Source of the DNA: Bacteroidetes bacterium UBA4416
Lineage (GTDB): Bacteria > Bacteroidota > Bacteroidia > B-17B0 > Aurantibacillaceae
DNA length: 64,000 bases
Direction: 5' to 3'
Assembly: GCA_002390745.1 (NCBI GenBank)
Contig: DGQK01000005.1
Coordinates: 3,105 to 67,104 of the forward strand
This document shows, in pieces, positions 7,412 through 16,462 of the stretch. A program made the position numbers and the translations under genes. The notes beneath the pieces were generated by a model. The model did no database searches. It was given only the letters and a program-made list of their open reading frames with translations, and was not told the origin of the DNA. Every line of letters begins with the position of its first letter. Positions within the stretch are counted from its first letter, which is position 1.

Positions 7412-8737
7412 ATGGAGATCCGATCCCTCGAACAATTACAGTCCAACACGTTTCCGCATGTGAGCAGGATTACGATTTCAGCACAGCTTTCTGCTTTTCC
7501 GAAAGAGCTTTTTCTGTATACCGAAACGCTGGAGATCCTCGACCTTTCGAATAACAAGCTTGATCATGTTCCGGATGAGATCGTCCGCTTTAAAAAGCTG
7601 AAGATCCTCTTCCTTTCCAATAACCGTTTTACCACATTTCCGCTGATCCTGGGACAGTGCCGCAGCCTGAGCATGATCGGGTTTAAATCGAATGCCATTT
7701 CCTTTATCCCTGAGCATGCCTTCCCCGAAACACTGCAATGGCTGATCCTCACCAATAATGCGGTAGAGCGTATACCCGCCTCCATTGGCAATTGCAAACC
7801 TCTGGAGAAAGTAGCCCTTGCCGGGAATCAATTAAAATACCTTCCGGAAGAACTGTCGGCCTGTAAAAACCTGGCGCTCCTGCGCATCTCAGCCAACAGG
7901 TTTGAAACGCTCCCCGGCTGGCTGCTCCAGATGCCGAAGCTGGCCTGGCTGGCTTATTCCGGAAACCCCTGCTCTGTGATCCTGAAAGAAAAAGCACTGC
8001 CGGCCGTTGCCTGGAAAAACCTGAAGATCATGGAAACACTGGGCGAAGGAGCTTCGGGCGTCATCTCGAAAGCGGAAATAACAACCGGCGAATTTAAGGG
8101 GCACCATAGTGTCGCCTTAAAATTATTCAAAGGCGAAGTCACCAGCGATGGTTACCCGGAAGATGAAATGAAACTCTCCTCCCTCCTGCCCGCTCATCAC
8201 AACCTTGTGAAGGTGCTTGGCAGGATCAGCGAACACCCGCAGCATAAAGAAGGATTGATCTTTGAGCTCATTCCTGCCGGTTACCGAAACCTGGGTTTGC
8301 CGCCAAGCTTCAGTACCTGCTCCCGCGATACGTTTAAAGAAGGGACCACGTTTAAACTAAAAGAGATTTTCTCCGTTTTGACAGCAGTAGCAAGTGTTGC
8401 CCGCCGGCTGCACGAACATGGCATCATGCACGGCGACCTCTACGCCCACAATACACTCATCAACGATGCAGGGCATGCCATTTTCGGTGATTTCGGCGCA
8501 GCCACCGCCTACCCGGTTTCGTCGGCGCACGCCAAAAGCCTGGAACGCCTGGAAGTACGGGCTTTCGGGAACATGGTCGAAGACCTGCTCAACCACCTAC
8601 ACCCGGAAGAAAAAAATTCGGAACAGGTGCACGGGCTCTTTCAGCTAAAAGAAATCTGCCTGCTGCATGAAGTGCTGCTAAGGCCTGATTTCAACTATAT
8701 TTTGGAAAAGCTGGAAGGATCAGGAAAGACAAGATAA
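7412..8737 (+). CDS. Leucine-rich-repeat protein kinase
   Basis: A cytoplasmic two-domain protein of 441 residues. Residues about 35-190 are typical LRRs (for example LEILDLSNNKLDHVPDEIV and KILFLSNNRFTTFP). Residues about 208-440 form a eukaryotic-type protein kinase. Visible kinase motifs are the glycine loop LGEGASGVISKAE, the ATP lysine in SVALKLFKGE, the catalytic loop HGDLYAHNTLIN with Asp and Asn, and DFGAA in place of DFG plus a hydrophobic residue. HGD replaces the usual HRD. There is no signal peptide or membrane segment. LRR-kinase fusions are known in scattered bacteria but their targets are mostly unknown. Its position 11 bases after mgtE suggests co-expression, not a proven functional link. 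Confidence 0.88.
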   Translation: MEIRSLEQLQSNTFPHVSRITISAQLSAFPKELFLYTETLEILDLSNNKLDHVPDEIVRFKKLKILFLSNNRFTTFPLILGQCRSLSMIGFKSNAISFIPEHAFPETLQWLILTNNAVERIPASIGNCKPLEKVALAGNQLKYLPEELSACKNLALLRISANRFETLPGWLLQMPKLAWLAYSGNPCSVILKEKALPAVAWKNLKIMETLGEGASGVISKAEITTGEFKGHHSVALKLFKGEVTSDGYPEDEMKLSSLLPAHHNLVKVLGRISEHPQHKEGLIFELIPAGYRNLGLPPSFSTCSRDTFKEGTTFKLKEIFSVLTAVASVARRLHEHGIMHGDLYAHNTLINDAGHAIFGDFGAATAYPVSSAHAKSLERLEVRAFGNMVEDLLNHLHPEEKNSEQVHGLFQLKEICLLHEVLLRPDFNYILEKLEGSGKTR

Positions 8738-8775
8738 TCTATTCAGGCGTTAAGTGTAAGCTATCGCACACCGTT

Positions 8776-8794
8776 GACTGAGGCTCCCGAAGTC
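8776..8794. repeat. REP-like intergenic palindrome copy
   Basis: GACTGAGGCTCCCGAAGTC is a short imperfect palindrome (GACT...AGTC). Related copies, sharing GACTGAGG or CTCTCGAA, lie at about 46481-46540, 47701-47725 and 54629-54670. It sits in the gap between convergent genes. Confidence 0.45.
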
Positions 8795-8807
8795 GCCCTC
8801 TCATTCT

Positions 8808-10103
8808 CTACTTCCTCAGGCTGTTAAACCGTTTGATGGCAACCAGCTGATCGTAATACGTGCCACGCTGGCGATGGTATACATAGATGGCATACTCATT
8901 CTCGGTTTCCCAGTGGCTCCCTTCCGTCATCGTGTTATCACCGCCTTTTTTGTCATCTCTCAGGTACACATAGGTGTAATTGTAATAGCCCTGTTTGATA
9001 AACATGGTGCACTCGTAGCCAAAACGTTTGTAATTATAGGTCATACGATTGGTTTTGCTCAGGCGCCAGTCCGTGAGTTTGCCAAGCACATAAAAATTTC
9101 CCTCTCCCTGGGCATTATCGTAAGGAATAAAAAACTTTACCCAGGCGTAATCCGCCTCTATATCCGGATTTGTAGACATATCAAGGTTTTTGATCAGGTA
9201 GCCGCCGTTGAGATCGTTGTAGAAAGAATACGGTTTGAAGGTACGAAGCTCGTCTATTTTCAGGTCGACATGGTAGATGGAGGCACTATCGCGGTAGATA
9301 TCAGCTATCCGTTCAGTATAAGTGCGCAAGGAGCGTGTATCAAAATACCGGAACTCATTTCCTCCTTTGAAGGTTGATTTGTCATCAAGAGAATAGGTCA
9401 GCTGCCGGGGCTCCGTAAAGGTCGGCTTGATGTCGCGCACGGCATTGTCCCAACGGTTATTCTGGGTGATCACCACTTTCATATCCGTAAACGGATTCGT
9501 TAATTCATACGTGCTGTTGATGATGGAAAAATCGATGTGCTGGCTTTCGTACTGCTCGTCATTGCCTATGGCCTGCCTGGTGGTGGCTACTACCGTTACC
9601 TTGTTATCATAGATCATAAAGCGCTTGGTGAGCACCAGCTTCTCCTTATCATTATCTTCATACACATAAGCGATGTAATTTCCGGATTTGGAAAACTGCA
9701 TATTGGCCTGCGGGAACGTGATGGAATAATGTGTATACTTTTGAATGGTATTGGTGGAATAGCTGAAGTTTAAAAAATTAGCGTCAAAAAATCCATTCAT
9801 GTATTCAGCCTGCATCAGGTCTGAAGGTTCCCAATTAGCCGTGCAGTGCACAAAGCTGACAGAGTAATTCTTCTTGTCGGCTTCCAGGTCGTCGAAGCTA
9901 AGCTCCAGTAATTCGGAAGAGTTGAATTTGATGATAGCCGGATTCGCGTCGTAGCTGGCCTCATGAAGCTGGGCGGTTTTGATGTAAGGTTTATAAACCC
10001 AGTCTTCGTACCGGAGCTGGTTATCGTTGGCATAATCGTCCTGCGCCTGTATGGAAAAAGACACCAGTGCCAGGCATGCCATCATCGTTTTCCTGAAATG
10101 CAT
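8808..10103 (-). CDS. Type IX secretion system plug protein (DUF5103)
   Basis: A secreted 431-residue protein with a signal peptide (MHFRKTMMACLALVSFSIQAQ) followed by a beta-rich region matching the T9SS plug / DUF5103 family, with the characteristic start NQLRYEDWVYKPYIKTAQLH. In Flavobacterium the homologous plug protein closes the large SprA translocon channel from the periplasmic side when no substrate is passing. The family name is based on recognition of the N-terminal pattern and overall length. Its presence fits the T9SS cargo gene at 12219. The gene stands alone on the minus strand, 39 bases from the end of the next minus-strand gene upstream. Confidence 0.85.
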   Translation of the reverse strand: MHFRKTMMACLALVSFSIQAQDDYANDNQLRYEDWVYKPYIKTAQLHEASYDANPAIIKFNSSELLELSFDDLEADKKNYSVSFVHCTANWEPSDLMQAEYMNGFFDANFLNFSYSTNTIQKYTHYSITFPQANMQFSKSGNYIAYVYEDNDKEKLVLTKRFMIYDNKVTVVATTRQAIGNDEQYESQHIDFSIINSTYELTNPFTDMKVVITQNNRWDNAVRDIKPTFTEPRQLTYSLDDKSTFKGGNEFRYFDTRSLRTYTERIADIYRDSASIYHVDLKIDELRTFKPYSFYNDLNGGYLIKNLDMSTNPDIEADYAWVKFFIPYDNAQGEGNFYVLGKLTDWRLSKTNRMTYNYKRFGYECTMFIKQGYYNYTYVYLRDDKKGGDNTMTEGSHWETENEYAIYVYHRQRGTYYDQLVAIKRFNSLRK

Positions 10104-10142
10104 AGGCTAAAAATAACGAATAAACCAGAATTTTAGTGTTTC

Positions 10143-10889
10143 CTATTCCTGAATAAGCTCACCTTTACCATTTTTTACCAGATTGATGTGCGCTGGCTGG
10201 CCTTTGTAATAAATGTTCCCGGCCCTGTCGAGCACAATGTCCATCACGCCTCCGGGAGGTGCATTCACGTATGCATGCCCAATGGAAACGCTATGCAGGT
10301 AAATGTATTTTCTCACTTCCAGGTCGGCGGCATACAAATAATTGGTGCCTGTATAATCGTTCTGCAGGTTATCGGTAACACCCGTCAGGTAGATGTCGCC
10401 ATTGCCATGAGCGCTGCACATGATCACACCGATATCGGCATCAAGCCTGAGTTCCCCGGAATTGTTGGTGCGGCAGGTCAGCGTATCCTGCACAATACGG
10501 TTTGTTGTTTTTATGGGCCCCACACCATTGTGCAGGATGTATTTGAAACGGGGAGCTGTGATATACACATTGATCTCGTGCTTATAGCCGCGCACCCAGT
10601 TGCAGCGGTTTGTATTAATAATGTGCAGGGTATCGCCCGTTATCTTGGCTTTGATGAGCGGTTGCAGGTTCCTTCCGGCCACCACCTTCACTTCATAATA
10701 AGAGCCTTGGGTCAGGAACAGATTAATCTTGTCCTTTACGTCGATGCAGGTAAAGTTCTGTACATCATGGTATATCACATTCGTAGGCCCTGTAGATTTC
10801 ACGCAGTCGCATAGGTTTTCCTTTTTGCAGGAAAGAAAAAACTGCAGGAACAAGAGCAGGAGCAAACTATAGACTTTATAACGCATCAA
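10143..10889 (-). CDS. DUF2807 (GIN-domain) lipoprotein
   Basis: A 248-residue exported protein. The N-terminus (MMRYKVYSLLLLLFLQFFLSCKK) is a lipoprotein signal with the lipobox cysteine near residue 21. The remainder is the right-handed beta-helix type domain called DUF2807 or 'auto-transporter adhesin head GIN'. Recognisable pieces are VKVVAGRNLQPLIKAKITGD and the later repeats NGVGPIKTTNRI, NNSGELRLDADIG and GNGDIYLTG. The function of this common Bacteroidetes family is not established. Its start overlaps the end of the PagL-like gene by 14 bases, so the two are translated from one mRNA. Confidence 0.82.
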   Translation of the reverse strand: MMRYKVYSLLLLLFLQFFLSCKKENLCDCVKSTGPTNVIYHDVQNFTCIDVKDKINLFLTQGSYYEVKVVAGRNLQPLIKAKITGDTLHIINTNRCNWVRGYKHEINVYITAPRFKYILHNGVGPIKTTNRIVQDTLTCRTNNSGELRLDADIGVIMCSAHGNGDIYLTGVTDNLQNDYTGTNYLYAADLEVRKYIYLHSVSIGHAYVNAPPGGVMDIVLDRAGNIYYKGQPAHINLVKNGKGELIQE

Positions 10890-12003
10890 CCTTTTTCTTT
10901 TTTATACTGAAGCGATAACCAATCCCATAATCGAAATGTGCTGCCACCACCCAATGCGATTTCATCGTAAAATTAAACATCAGGCCGTTCTTACAATAAT
11001 GCCGTATACCGATGCGATGAAATATCGGGCCATCCTCTTTTGGCCTGGAGATAGCGTAGTAGCCCATCTCGATGGGAAAGCTGACCCTTCCGATGTTATA
11101 GGCATAGCATACCTTGACGCCCATTTGCGCCACATCGGTCCAGCTATGAGCGGGGTTCCCGGAAGTCATCAGGTGGTATTTATTCTGATCGTCATAGCAC
11201 AGATCTATTCCCGCGCCCCACTTATGCGTGTTTCTTGCATTGTAATAATAATTGACGCCGAGTGTATTGGTGAAGTATTTCGGGCCTCCCGGCGGCTCAT
11301 GCTCGTTGAAGCCTGCCGCATACCACACCAGCACTTCATGCCTGGAAGGCCATACCGAGGAAGAATCCGTGAGCGTGGAGTTGACCGGGTGCTTATCGAA
11401 CTTGATATTCATCCCCAGGTTAAGCGATACCACATTGAGCCCCAGGTTCGGTACCTGCGAACGCCCGTTGGAGGCATGGGCAAATGATAAGCCTGGCTCC
11501 AGCCGAACTTTTTCATTGAGGTTCAGGTGCCATAGCAGTTTCCATTGCACAAAAGTATTGAGATGGCTGCCGATGGCAATATCCTTGGGGTTCGTATTGA
11601 TATCGAACTTCCTGGTAAGGTAGGAAAAGCCCCAGCAAATCCTGAGTACCGGTCGCGATGCCCTCACTTTTTTATTGAGCGGAATCTCCACAAATGGCGA
11701 TAGGGCAAAGCACCTGCCCAATTGTTTGGGATTGGCGAAATCAATATAGTTAAAAGAGATGCCTATATCGGGAAAGTTATTTTCATGATGCCACAACTTA
11801 TTGCCGCAGGTAGGTTTTACAAAATCCACTTCCATTCCCGGAATATATCCTTTTACCAAAGCACCGGTGGTATTGCGCTGCTCAAAAATGAAACCGTAAG
11901 TAGGTGCTATCTTGATGTAAAAATTTCTGGAACCTGTCATCCCTTTTTGCGCAGACAGAGAGCCAATGATGCATAGAAACAAATATATAGGGAGCCGTTT
12001 CAA
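10876..12003 (-). CDS. PagL-like lipid A deacylase / acyloxyacyl hydrolase family outer membrane protein
   Basis: A 375-residue protein with a signal peptide (MKRLPIYLFLCIIGSLSAQ) and a beta-barrel pattern ending in aromatic strands (DYGIGYRFSIKKKK). The motif FAHASNGRSQVPNLGLN resembles the catalytic HxSN....PNxG segment of PagL, which removes the 3-O acyl chain from lipid A in the outer membrane. The protein is about twice the size of Pseudomonas PagL, a feature also seen in the 'acyloxyacyl hydrolase' proteins of Bacteroidetes. The substrate is thus inferred. It is the first gene of a two-gene unit with the DUF2807 lipoprotein, with which it overlaps by 14 bases. Confidence 0.75.
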   Translation of the reverse strand: MKRLPIYLFLCIIGSLSAQKGMTGSRNFYIKIAPTYGFIFEQRNTTGALVKGYIPGMEVDFVKPTCGNKLWHHENNFPDIGISFNYIDFANPKQLGRCFALSPFVEIPLNKKVRASRPVLRICWGFSYLTRKFDINTNPKDIAIGSHLNTFVQWKLLWHLNLNEKVRLEPGLSFAHASNGRSQVPNLGLNVVSLNLGMNIKFDKHPVNSTLTDSSSVWPSRHEVLVWYAAGFNEHEPPGGPKYFTNTLGVNYYYNARNTHKWGAGIDLCYDDQNKYHLMTSGNPAHSWTDVAQMGVKVCYAYNIGRVSFPIEMGYYAISRPKEDGPIFHRIGIRHYCKNGLMFNFTMKSHWVVAAHFDYGIGYRFSIKKKKVDAL

Positions 12004-12218
12004 AAAAGTCGTTAAAAATAAGTTTATTATTTTGGATTCAGATGAAGTTTTTTCAACTATTTCCGACGTTTTTCTTGCCTTTTATCAAAAATAGCATAGC
12101 GTAATAATACGCAATTCACGATATACTAATACGTTTTAGGAATGCTATTTTCGCCAAATTACAGAAAATTTCGTAACTAAAAATGAGTTACTATTGTTTA
12201 AAAGGTAAATCATAAGCC

Positions 12219-13943
12219 ATGAAACTTAAAAAAATCATAACAGTGTTCCTGGTCATTTTTGCAACAAGTTTAAATTACACGATTTACGGCCAATGCAGTG
12301 GCGGCACAAATGGCGGCGCCCTGAATCCGGTTCCGGCGGCAACAACCAGCACCATGGCGGTAACTAACGGGAGATATTACACCTTTTCGGTGCCTGCCAG
12401 CCCTTGCGCCCCTATATACATGTTTTCGTTTTGTTCGGCCGATGGCGGAAGCAACAGCCAAACCGATACGCAAATTACCATCCTGGACAACAGCGGAGCC
12501 TACGCCGGCGGATACAATGATGATTACTGTGCCTCTCTCTCTTATCTTACCTGGTCACCCAGTTCTACGGTGGCTGCAACCTATAGAGTTCTGGTGAACA
12601 AGTACAACTGCACAACGGGCGGGACCGGTGTTTTGGCTTATAAGGTAACCAACTCCTATACCAATACCGCTGAATACACGGTCATCGGATCTGCTGTGTA
12701 TGCGGCCGGCTGCGCAACAGTTACACCCAATTCGGGTGGCCTGACAGGCTGCACCTGGGACGTGAATTCAACCTTAAATTTTGCCTCAAACTGGAGCTAT
12801 GATTTCAATGTTAATTTAGGATCAAATGATGCCGGAGCTGATGGGATGGCTTTTGTGATCCAGAACGACCCCCGCGGAAGATGTGCCTGCGGATCAAATG
12901 GCGGAAGCCTTGCTGCCGGCGGAATCAGCAATTCACTGATTGTTGAGATCGACACCTACATTAATTATGAAGACAGGGACGATTTTATATCTCCCACCAT
13001 TGGCTGCCTTGGCATAGAAGATCCCGATCACCTCGACCTGTGGGTAAACGGTGTGGTTAATCCTAACCTGGATGCGAACTGCAATGCTGTTGCTGCGGGA
13101 GAGCGGCCCGTAGTTGCCAATGCGGTCAGGCTTCAGAATCCGCCGGGAACAAATTACAATATCGAAAACGGGATGAACCACACCCTGAGGGTGAGCTGGG
13201 TGACCGGCTCGCCGGGAACCTTCACTGCCCGCATCATGAATACCGCCCTCACAACTACCTATGGCGTTATATCAACTACCCTGGACCCCGTGGCGACCTT
13301 CAGCACGACGACTCCTTATTTTGGATTTACAGGTTCTACGGGCGGGCTCAGCAACCAGCAGAGCTTTTGCAGCCCTCCGGCCTTGCTACCGGTTCAACTG
13401 CTTTATATGACTGCTGAATGCACGGAGAACGGGATTTCCGTTTCCTGGGCAACAGCCAGCGAGCTGCACAACAAGCAATTTAATATTTTAAGAAGCGAGG
13501 ACGGGATCAGCTATAGCACGATCGGTACGGTAACCGGAAACGGCACTACAAACGTGAAGATCTTGTACAACTATCTTGACGCGACGGCTTTGGCAGGAAC
13601 GATCTATTACTACAAACTGCAACAGATCGATTTTTCTGGAACATCCAAAACATATAACCTGGCCGAAAGTGCCGATCGTTCGTGCCGGGATGCTGTCCCC
13701 GATATCACGGTGTCGCCGAACCCGGCCAATGAAAGCATAACCTTAGGTCTTGGTAATTTATCCCCGAAAAGCATTGAGATCTACGGTACTAAAGGAGATC
13801 TGTGCTATTTCCTGGAGCCGCAGCAAGAAGCGAGTTCTACACTGGAGATTGTCACCAGTCAGTTTTCCGATGGGATCTACCTGTTGAAGCTGAATACGGA
13901 GCAAAACGTGATCACCAAAAAACTCATCGTTCGTCATCAATAA
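12219..13943 (+). CDS. Secreted L-type lectin protein with T9SS sorting domain
   Basis: A 574-residue cell-surface or secreted protein. Residues 1-25 are a signal peptide (ending TIYGQ). Residues about 26-150 form a Cys-containing beta domain. Residues about 155-390 match a legume-type (L-type) lectin: GADGMAFVIQNDP, then VEIDTYINYED and a DHLDLWVNG strand, with the carbohydrate/Ca2+ acidic residues. A fibronectin-like module follows (LPVQLLYMTAECTENGISVS to YYYKLQQIDFSG). Residues about 497-574 are a type A T9SS sorting domain starting VSPNPANESI and ending DGIYLLKLNTEQNVITKKLI. It is expected to be exported by Sec, then T9SS, and anchored or released. The sugar ligand is unknown. Confidence 0.88.
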   Translation: MKLKKIITVFLVIFATSLNYTIYGQCSGGTNGGALNPVPAATTSTMAVTNGRYYTFSVPASPCAPIYMFSFCSADGGSNSQTDTQITILDNSGAYAGGYNDDYCASLSYLTWSPSSTVAATYRVLVNKYNCTTGGTGVLAYKVTNSYTNTAEYTVIGSAVYAAGCATVTPNSGGLTGCTWDVNSTLNFASNWSYDFNVNLGSNDAGADGMAFVIQNDPRGRCACGSNGGSLAAGGISNSLIVEIDTYINYEDRDDFISPTIGCLGIEDPDHLDLWVNGVVNPNLDANCNAVAAGERPVVANAVRLQNPPGTNYNIENGMNHTLRVSWVTGSPGTFTARIMNTALTTTYGVISTTLDPVATFSTTTPYFGFTGSTGGLSNQQSFCSPPALLPVQLLYMTAECTENGISVSWATASELHNKQFNILRSEDGISYSTIGTVTGNGTTNVKILYNYLDATALAGTIYYYKLQQIDFSGTSKTYNLAESADRSCRDAVPDITVSPNPANESITLGLGNLSPKSIEIYGTKGDLCYFLEPQQEASSTLEIVTSQFSDGIYLLKLNTEQNVITKKLIVRHQ

Positions 13944-14080
13944 AAAAAGATGTGCCGCCGGGAATCATACCATGCAACACCCCTTCTGCTTAAATCAGCA
14001 TAATTCTTTAAATAATCCTTCTTCTTTATAAGGTTATTACTAAAAAATACTCCTAAATTAGCGGCGTAAAAACCAAAATC

Positions 14081-15184
14081 ATGGAAGTAAAAGAATTAAA
14101 AGATTCGGCAATTGCGCAAAACCCGGTCATCGGGCAGATGCTTCAACATAACCACGAACAGATTTTATTTTGCAATGATAATGCTACCGGCTTAAAAGCC
14201 ATCATTGCTATTCACAATACGGTATTGGGCCCTTCACTTGGAGGTACCCGCATGTGGAACTACAACAACGAAATGGAAGCGTTGACGGACGTTCTGCGTT
14301 TATCGCGTGGAATGACCTACAAATCTTCGGTAGCCGGCCTGAACCTTGGTGGTGGCAAAGCCGTAATTATTGGTGACTCTACGAAAATCAAATCGGAGGC
14401 TTTGCTGCGCCGTTTTGGAAAATTTGTAAACAGCCTTGGCGGTAAATACATTACTGCGGAAGATGTGGCCATGAACAGCCGCGATATGGAAATCATCAAA
14501 ATGGAAACGGATTATGTAAGCGGCTTACCTGAAAATATGGGTGGCAGCGGCGATCCCTCGCCTGTAACGGCTTATGGCGTATACGTGAGTATGAAAGCCA
14601 GCGCAAAAGAGGCTTTCGGCAGCGATAACCTGAACGGAAAAAAAGTGCTGGTGCAGGGCTGCGGAAATGTAGGGATGCACCTGGTAGAGCACATCAGCAA
14701 AGAAGGCGCCAAAGTATACGTATACGACATCAGTGAAGAACGCGTAAAAACTGCCGTAGATAAATACAAAGCGGAATTCGTTGCTGCGGATAAAATGTAC
14801 GATCTGGACATTGATATTTATGCGCCGTGTGCCTTAGGCGCTACCGTGAACGATGATACCCTGGCAAAATTGAAATGCAAGGTAATCTGCGGCGCGGCAA
14901 ACAACCAGCTGGCCGATGAAAAGAAACACGGAGAAATGGTCCTTCAAAAAGGTATCCTGTATGCCCCGGATTTTGTGGTAAATGCAGGCGGCATCATCAA
15001 TGTATACTACGAACTGGAAGGCTATAACAGGGAACGCGCCATGGCTCATGCGGAAAAAATTTATGCAACTACCTGGAACATCATCCAGACTGCCAAAGCT
15101 CAAAACATCCCAACGTATGCGGCTGCCAATAAAATTGCGGAGCAGCGCATTGAAAGCATAGCCCGCATCAACGCTGTATTATAA
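14081..15184 (+). CDS. Glu/Leu/Phe/Val dehydrogenase (leucine dehydrogenase type)
   Basis: NAD-dependent oxidative deamination of a branched-chain or aromatic amino acid to its keto acid. The 367 residues show the substrate domain with LGGTRMWNYNNEMEALTDVL and the catalytic lysine region SSVAGLNLGGGKAVIIGD. The nucleotide-binding domain has VLVQGCGNVGMHLVEHI. The Asn-containing segment PDFVVNAGGIINVYYEL is also typical of leucine and valine dehydrogenases. The length matches leucine dehydrogenase (about 365) and not the larger hexameric glutamate dehydrogenases. The gene has its own promoter region (TAAATTAG at about 14053) and is followed by an inverted repeat. Confidence 0.92.
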   Translation: MEVKELKDSAIAQNPVIGQMLQHNHEQILFCNDNATGLKAIIAIHNTVLGPSLGGTRMWNYNNEMEALTDVLRLSRGMTYKSSVAGLNLGGGKAVIIGDSTKIKSEALLRRFGKFVNSLGGKYITAEDVAMNSRDMEIIKMETDYVSGLPENMGGSGDPSPVTAYGVYVSMKASAKEAFGSDNLNGKKVLVQGCGNVGMHLVEHISKEGAKVYVYDISEERVKTAVDKYKAEFVAADKMYDLDIDIYAPCALGATVNDDTLAKLKCKVICGAANNQLADEKKHGEMVLQKGILYAPDFVVNAGGIINVYYELEGYNRERAMAHAEKIYATTWNIIQTAKAQNIPTYAAANKIAEQRIESIARINAVL

Positions 15185-15196
15185 TTATAAAAAAAT

Positions 15197-15271
15197 ACGG
15201 ATTTACGATTATTACGAACCGGCCTTACCAACACATCACCTGCACACAGATTTGTATAGTCGTAAATCCGT
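15197..15271. repeat. Inverted repeat with 12-bp arms between the dehydrogenase gene and nusB
   Basis: ACGGATTTACGA (15197-15208) and TCGTAAATCCGT (15260-15271) are perfect inverted copies around a 51-base centre. The element lies 13 bases after the dehydrogenase stop codon and is not followed by a T-run, so a simple intrinsic terminator is unlikely. It could stabilise the mRNA end or be a small dispersed element. Confidence 0.5.
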
Positions 15272-15323
15272 CATCAGATATTCATTCTTTAACCTTGATC
15301 TCAACTCCTAATCTCCGTTCTTT

Positions 15324-16268
15324 ATGCTAAACAGACGTTATCTCCGGATAAAAACCATGCAGACTTTGTATTCTTACTTTCAGCAAGACAAGGCTGACAT
15401 CGGGTTTTATGAAAAGGAGCTTTTTAAAAGCCTTGACAAGATCTACGATCTGTACATTTACGTATTAGCGCTCTTCAACGACATTCACCACACGGCGCAC
15501 TTGGTGATTGAAGAGAACAAAAACAAGCGCCTGCCTTCGAAGGAGGACCTCGATCCGAATTTAAAATTCATCAATAACAGCCTGCTGGTGGCATTATCGC
15601 ACAGCAGCGAGCTGAAAAAAGAGCTGGCAAACCGTAAGATCTCCTGGCAAAACGATTTCGATCTTGTGCGTAAGCTTTACACTGAATTAAGGGCCACTGA
15701 AACGTATAAGGCTTACATGGCATCTCCGGAACAATCGGTGAGAGAAGATAAGCAGTTCCTGATTACTGTGGCAACGGAATTCCTGTACGAGCACGAGCTG
15801 CTCAATCACGTCTTTGAAGAAAAGAACATGCACTGGGCCGACGACACCTTCGGCGCCTTCTCGATGGTATCACGCACCTTCGAAGCTTATACCAGCGGCA
15901 CACTGCACCTTCAGCCTTTATACAAGGACGCTGAAGATGATAAAAATTTCATTTCGGTGTTGTTCCGCAAAACCATTGCAGGCGATAAGGAATACGAAAC
16001 GCTGATCGATCAGAAAACAAAAAACTGGGAGCTCGACCGCATCGCCTCGATGGATATCCTGCTTATGAAGATGGCCATCGCCGAGTTCCTCAATGTTTCC
16101 AATGTTCCGGTAAAAGTATCGCTGAACGAATACATCGACATCAGCAAGGAATACAGCACGCCAAACAGCAAGACATTTATCAACGGCGTCCTGGATAAGA
16201 TCATTTCGGAATTGAAACAGGGGAACAGGATCCAGAAAACAGGTCGTGGGCTCATGGAAGGGAACTAG
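15324..16268 (+). CDS. nusB: Transcription antitermination factor NusB, long Bacteroidetes form
   Basis: RNA-binding component of the rRNA antitermination complex, partner of NusE/S10. The 314-residue protein begins MLNRRYLRIKTMQTLYSYFQ, the usual NusB helix 1. The conserved C-terminal part has DRIASMDILLMKMAIAEFL and VKVSLNEYIDISKEYSTPNS, followed by FINGVLDKI. It is about twice as long as E. coli NusB (139) because of a helical insertion between the first helix and the C-terminal NusB core, as in other Bacteroidetes. It leads a block with DUF1573, yajC, ybbR and coaE, here interrupted by trpF. Confidence 0.93.
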   Translation: MLNRRYLRIKTMQTLYSYFQQDKADIGFYEKELFKSLDKIYDLYIYVLALFNDIHHTAHLVIEENKNKRLPSKEDLDPNLKFINNSLLVALSHSSELKKELANRKISWQNDFDLVRKLYTELRATETYKAYMASPEQSVREDKQFLITVATEFLYEHELLNHVFEEKNMHWADDTFGAFSMVSRTFEAYTSGTLHLQPLYKDAEDDKNFISVLFRKTIAGDKEYETLIDQKTKNWELDRIASMDILLMKMAIAEFLNVSNVPVKVSLNEYIDISKEYSTPNSKTFINGVLDKIISELKQGNRIQKTGRGLMEGN

Positions 16269-16351
16269 GAACGGCAAGGCTTTCGGAGCTTAAAAAAAAG
16301 AAAATAGTATTAAAATCAAAAACAAATTTGGAACTTAAAAAAAAGATGTTT

Positions 16352-16359
16352 TAAATTTG
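16352..16359 (+). promoter_or_regulatory. TAnnTTTG promoter box of the Trp leader
   Basis: TAAATTTG lies 11 bases before the ATG of the leader peptide. Transcription would start near 16364, leaving a very short 5' end before the leader ORF. Confidence 0.6.
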
Positions 16360-16370
16360 TCGCACAAACC

Positions 16371-16430
16371 ATGTTCAATCAATTGGTAAATAAATTCTGG
16401 TGGCTTTCATGTAATCACATGGACAGCTAA
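16371..16430 (+). CDS. Tryptophan leader peptide
   Basis: A 19-residue ORF, MFNQLVNKFWWLSCNHMDS, with two adjacent Trp codons (TGGTGG at 16398-16403). It starts just after a promoter box and is followed by a perfect terminator hairpin and then a trpF gene. This is the classic layout of ribosome-mediated transcription attenuation: with enough charged Trp-tRNA the terminator forms, and with little of it the ribosome stalls on the Trp pair and an alternative fold lets transcription continue. A possible antiterminator pairing is ACAGC (16423-16427) with GCTGT (16467-16471), which is short. The layout is seen; the mechanism is inferred from known trp leaders. Confidence 0.85.
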   Translation: MFNQLVNKFWWLSCNHMDS

Positions 16431-16462
16431 GATTTTTATTATACTTAACAGGCATATTCCCG

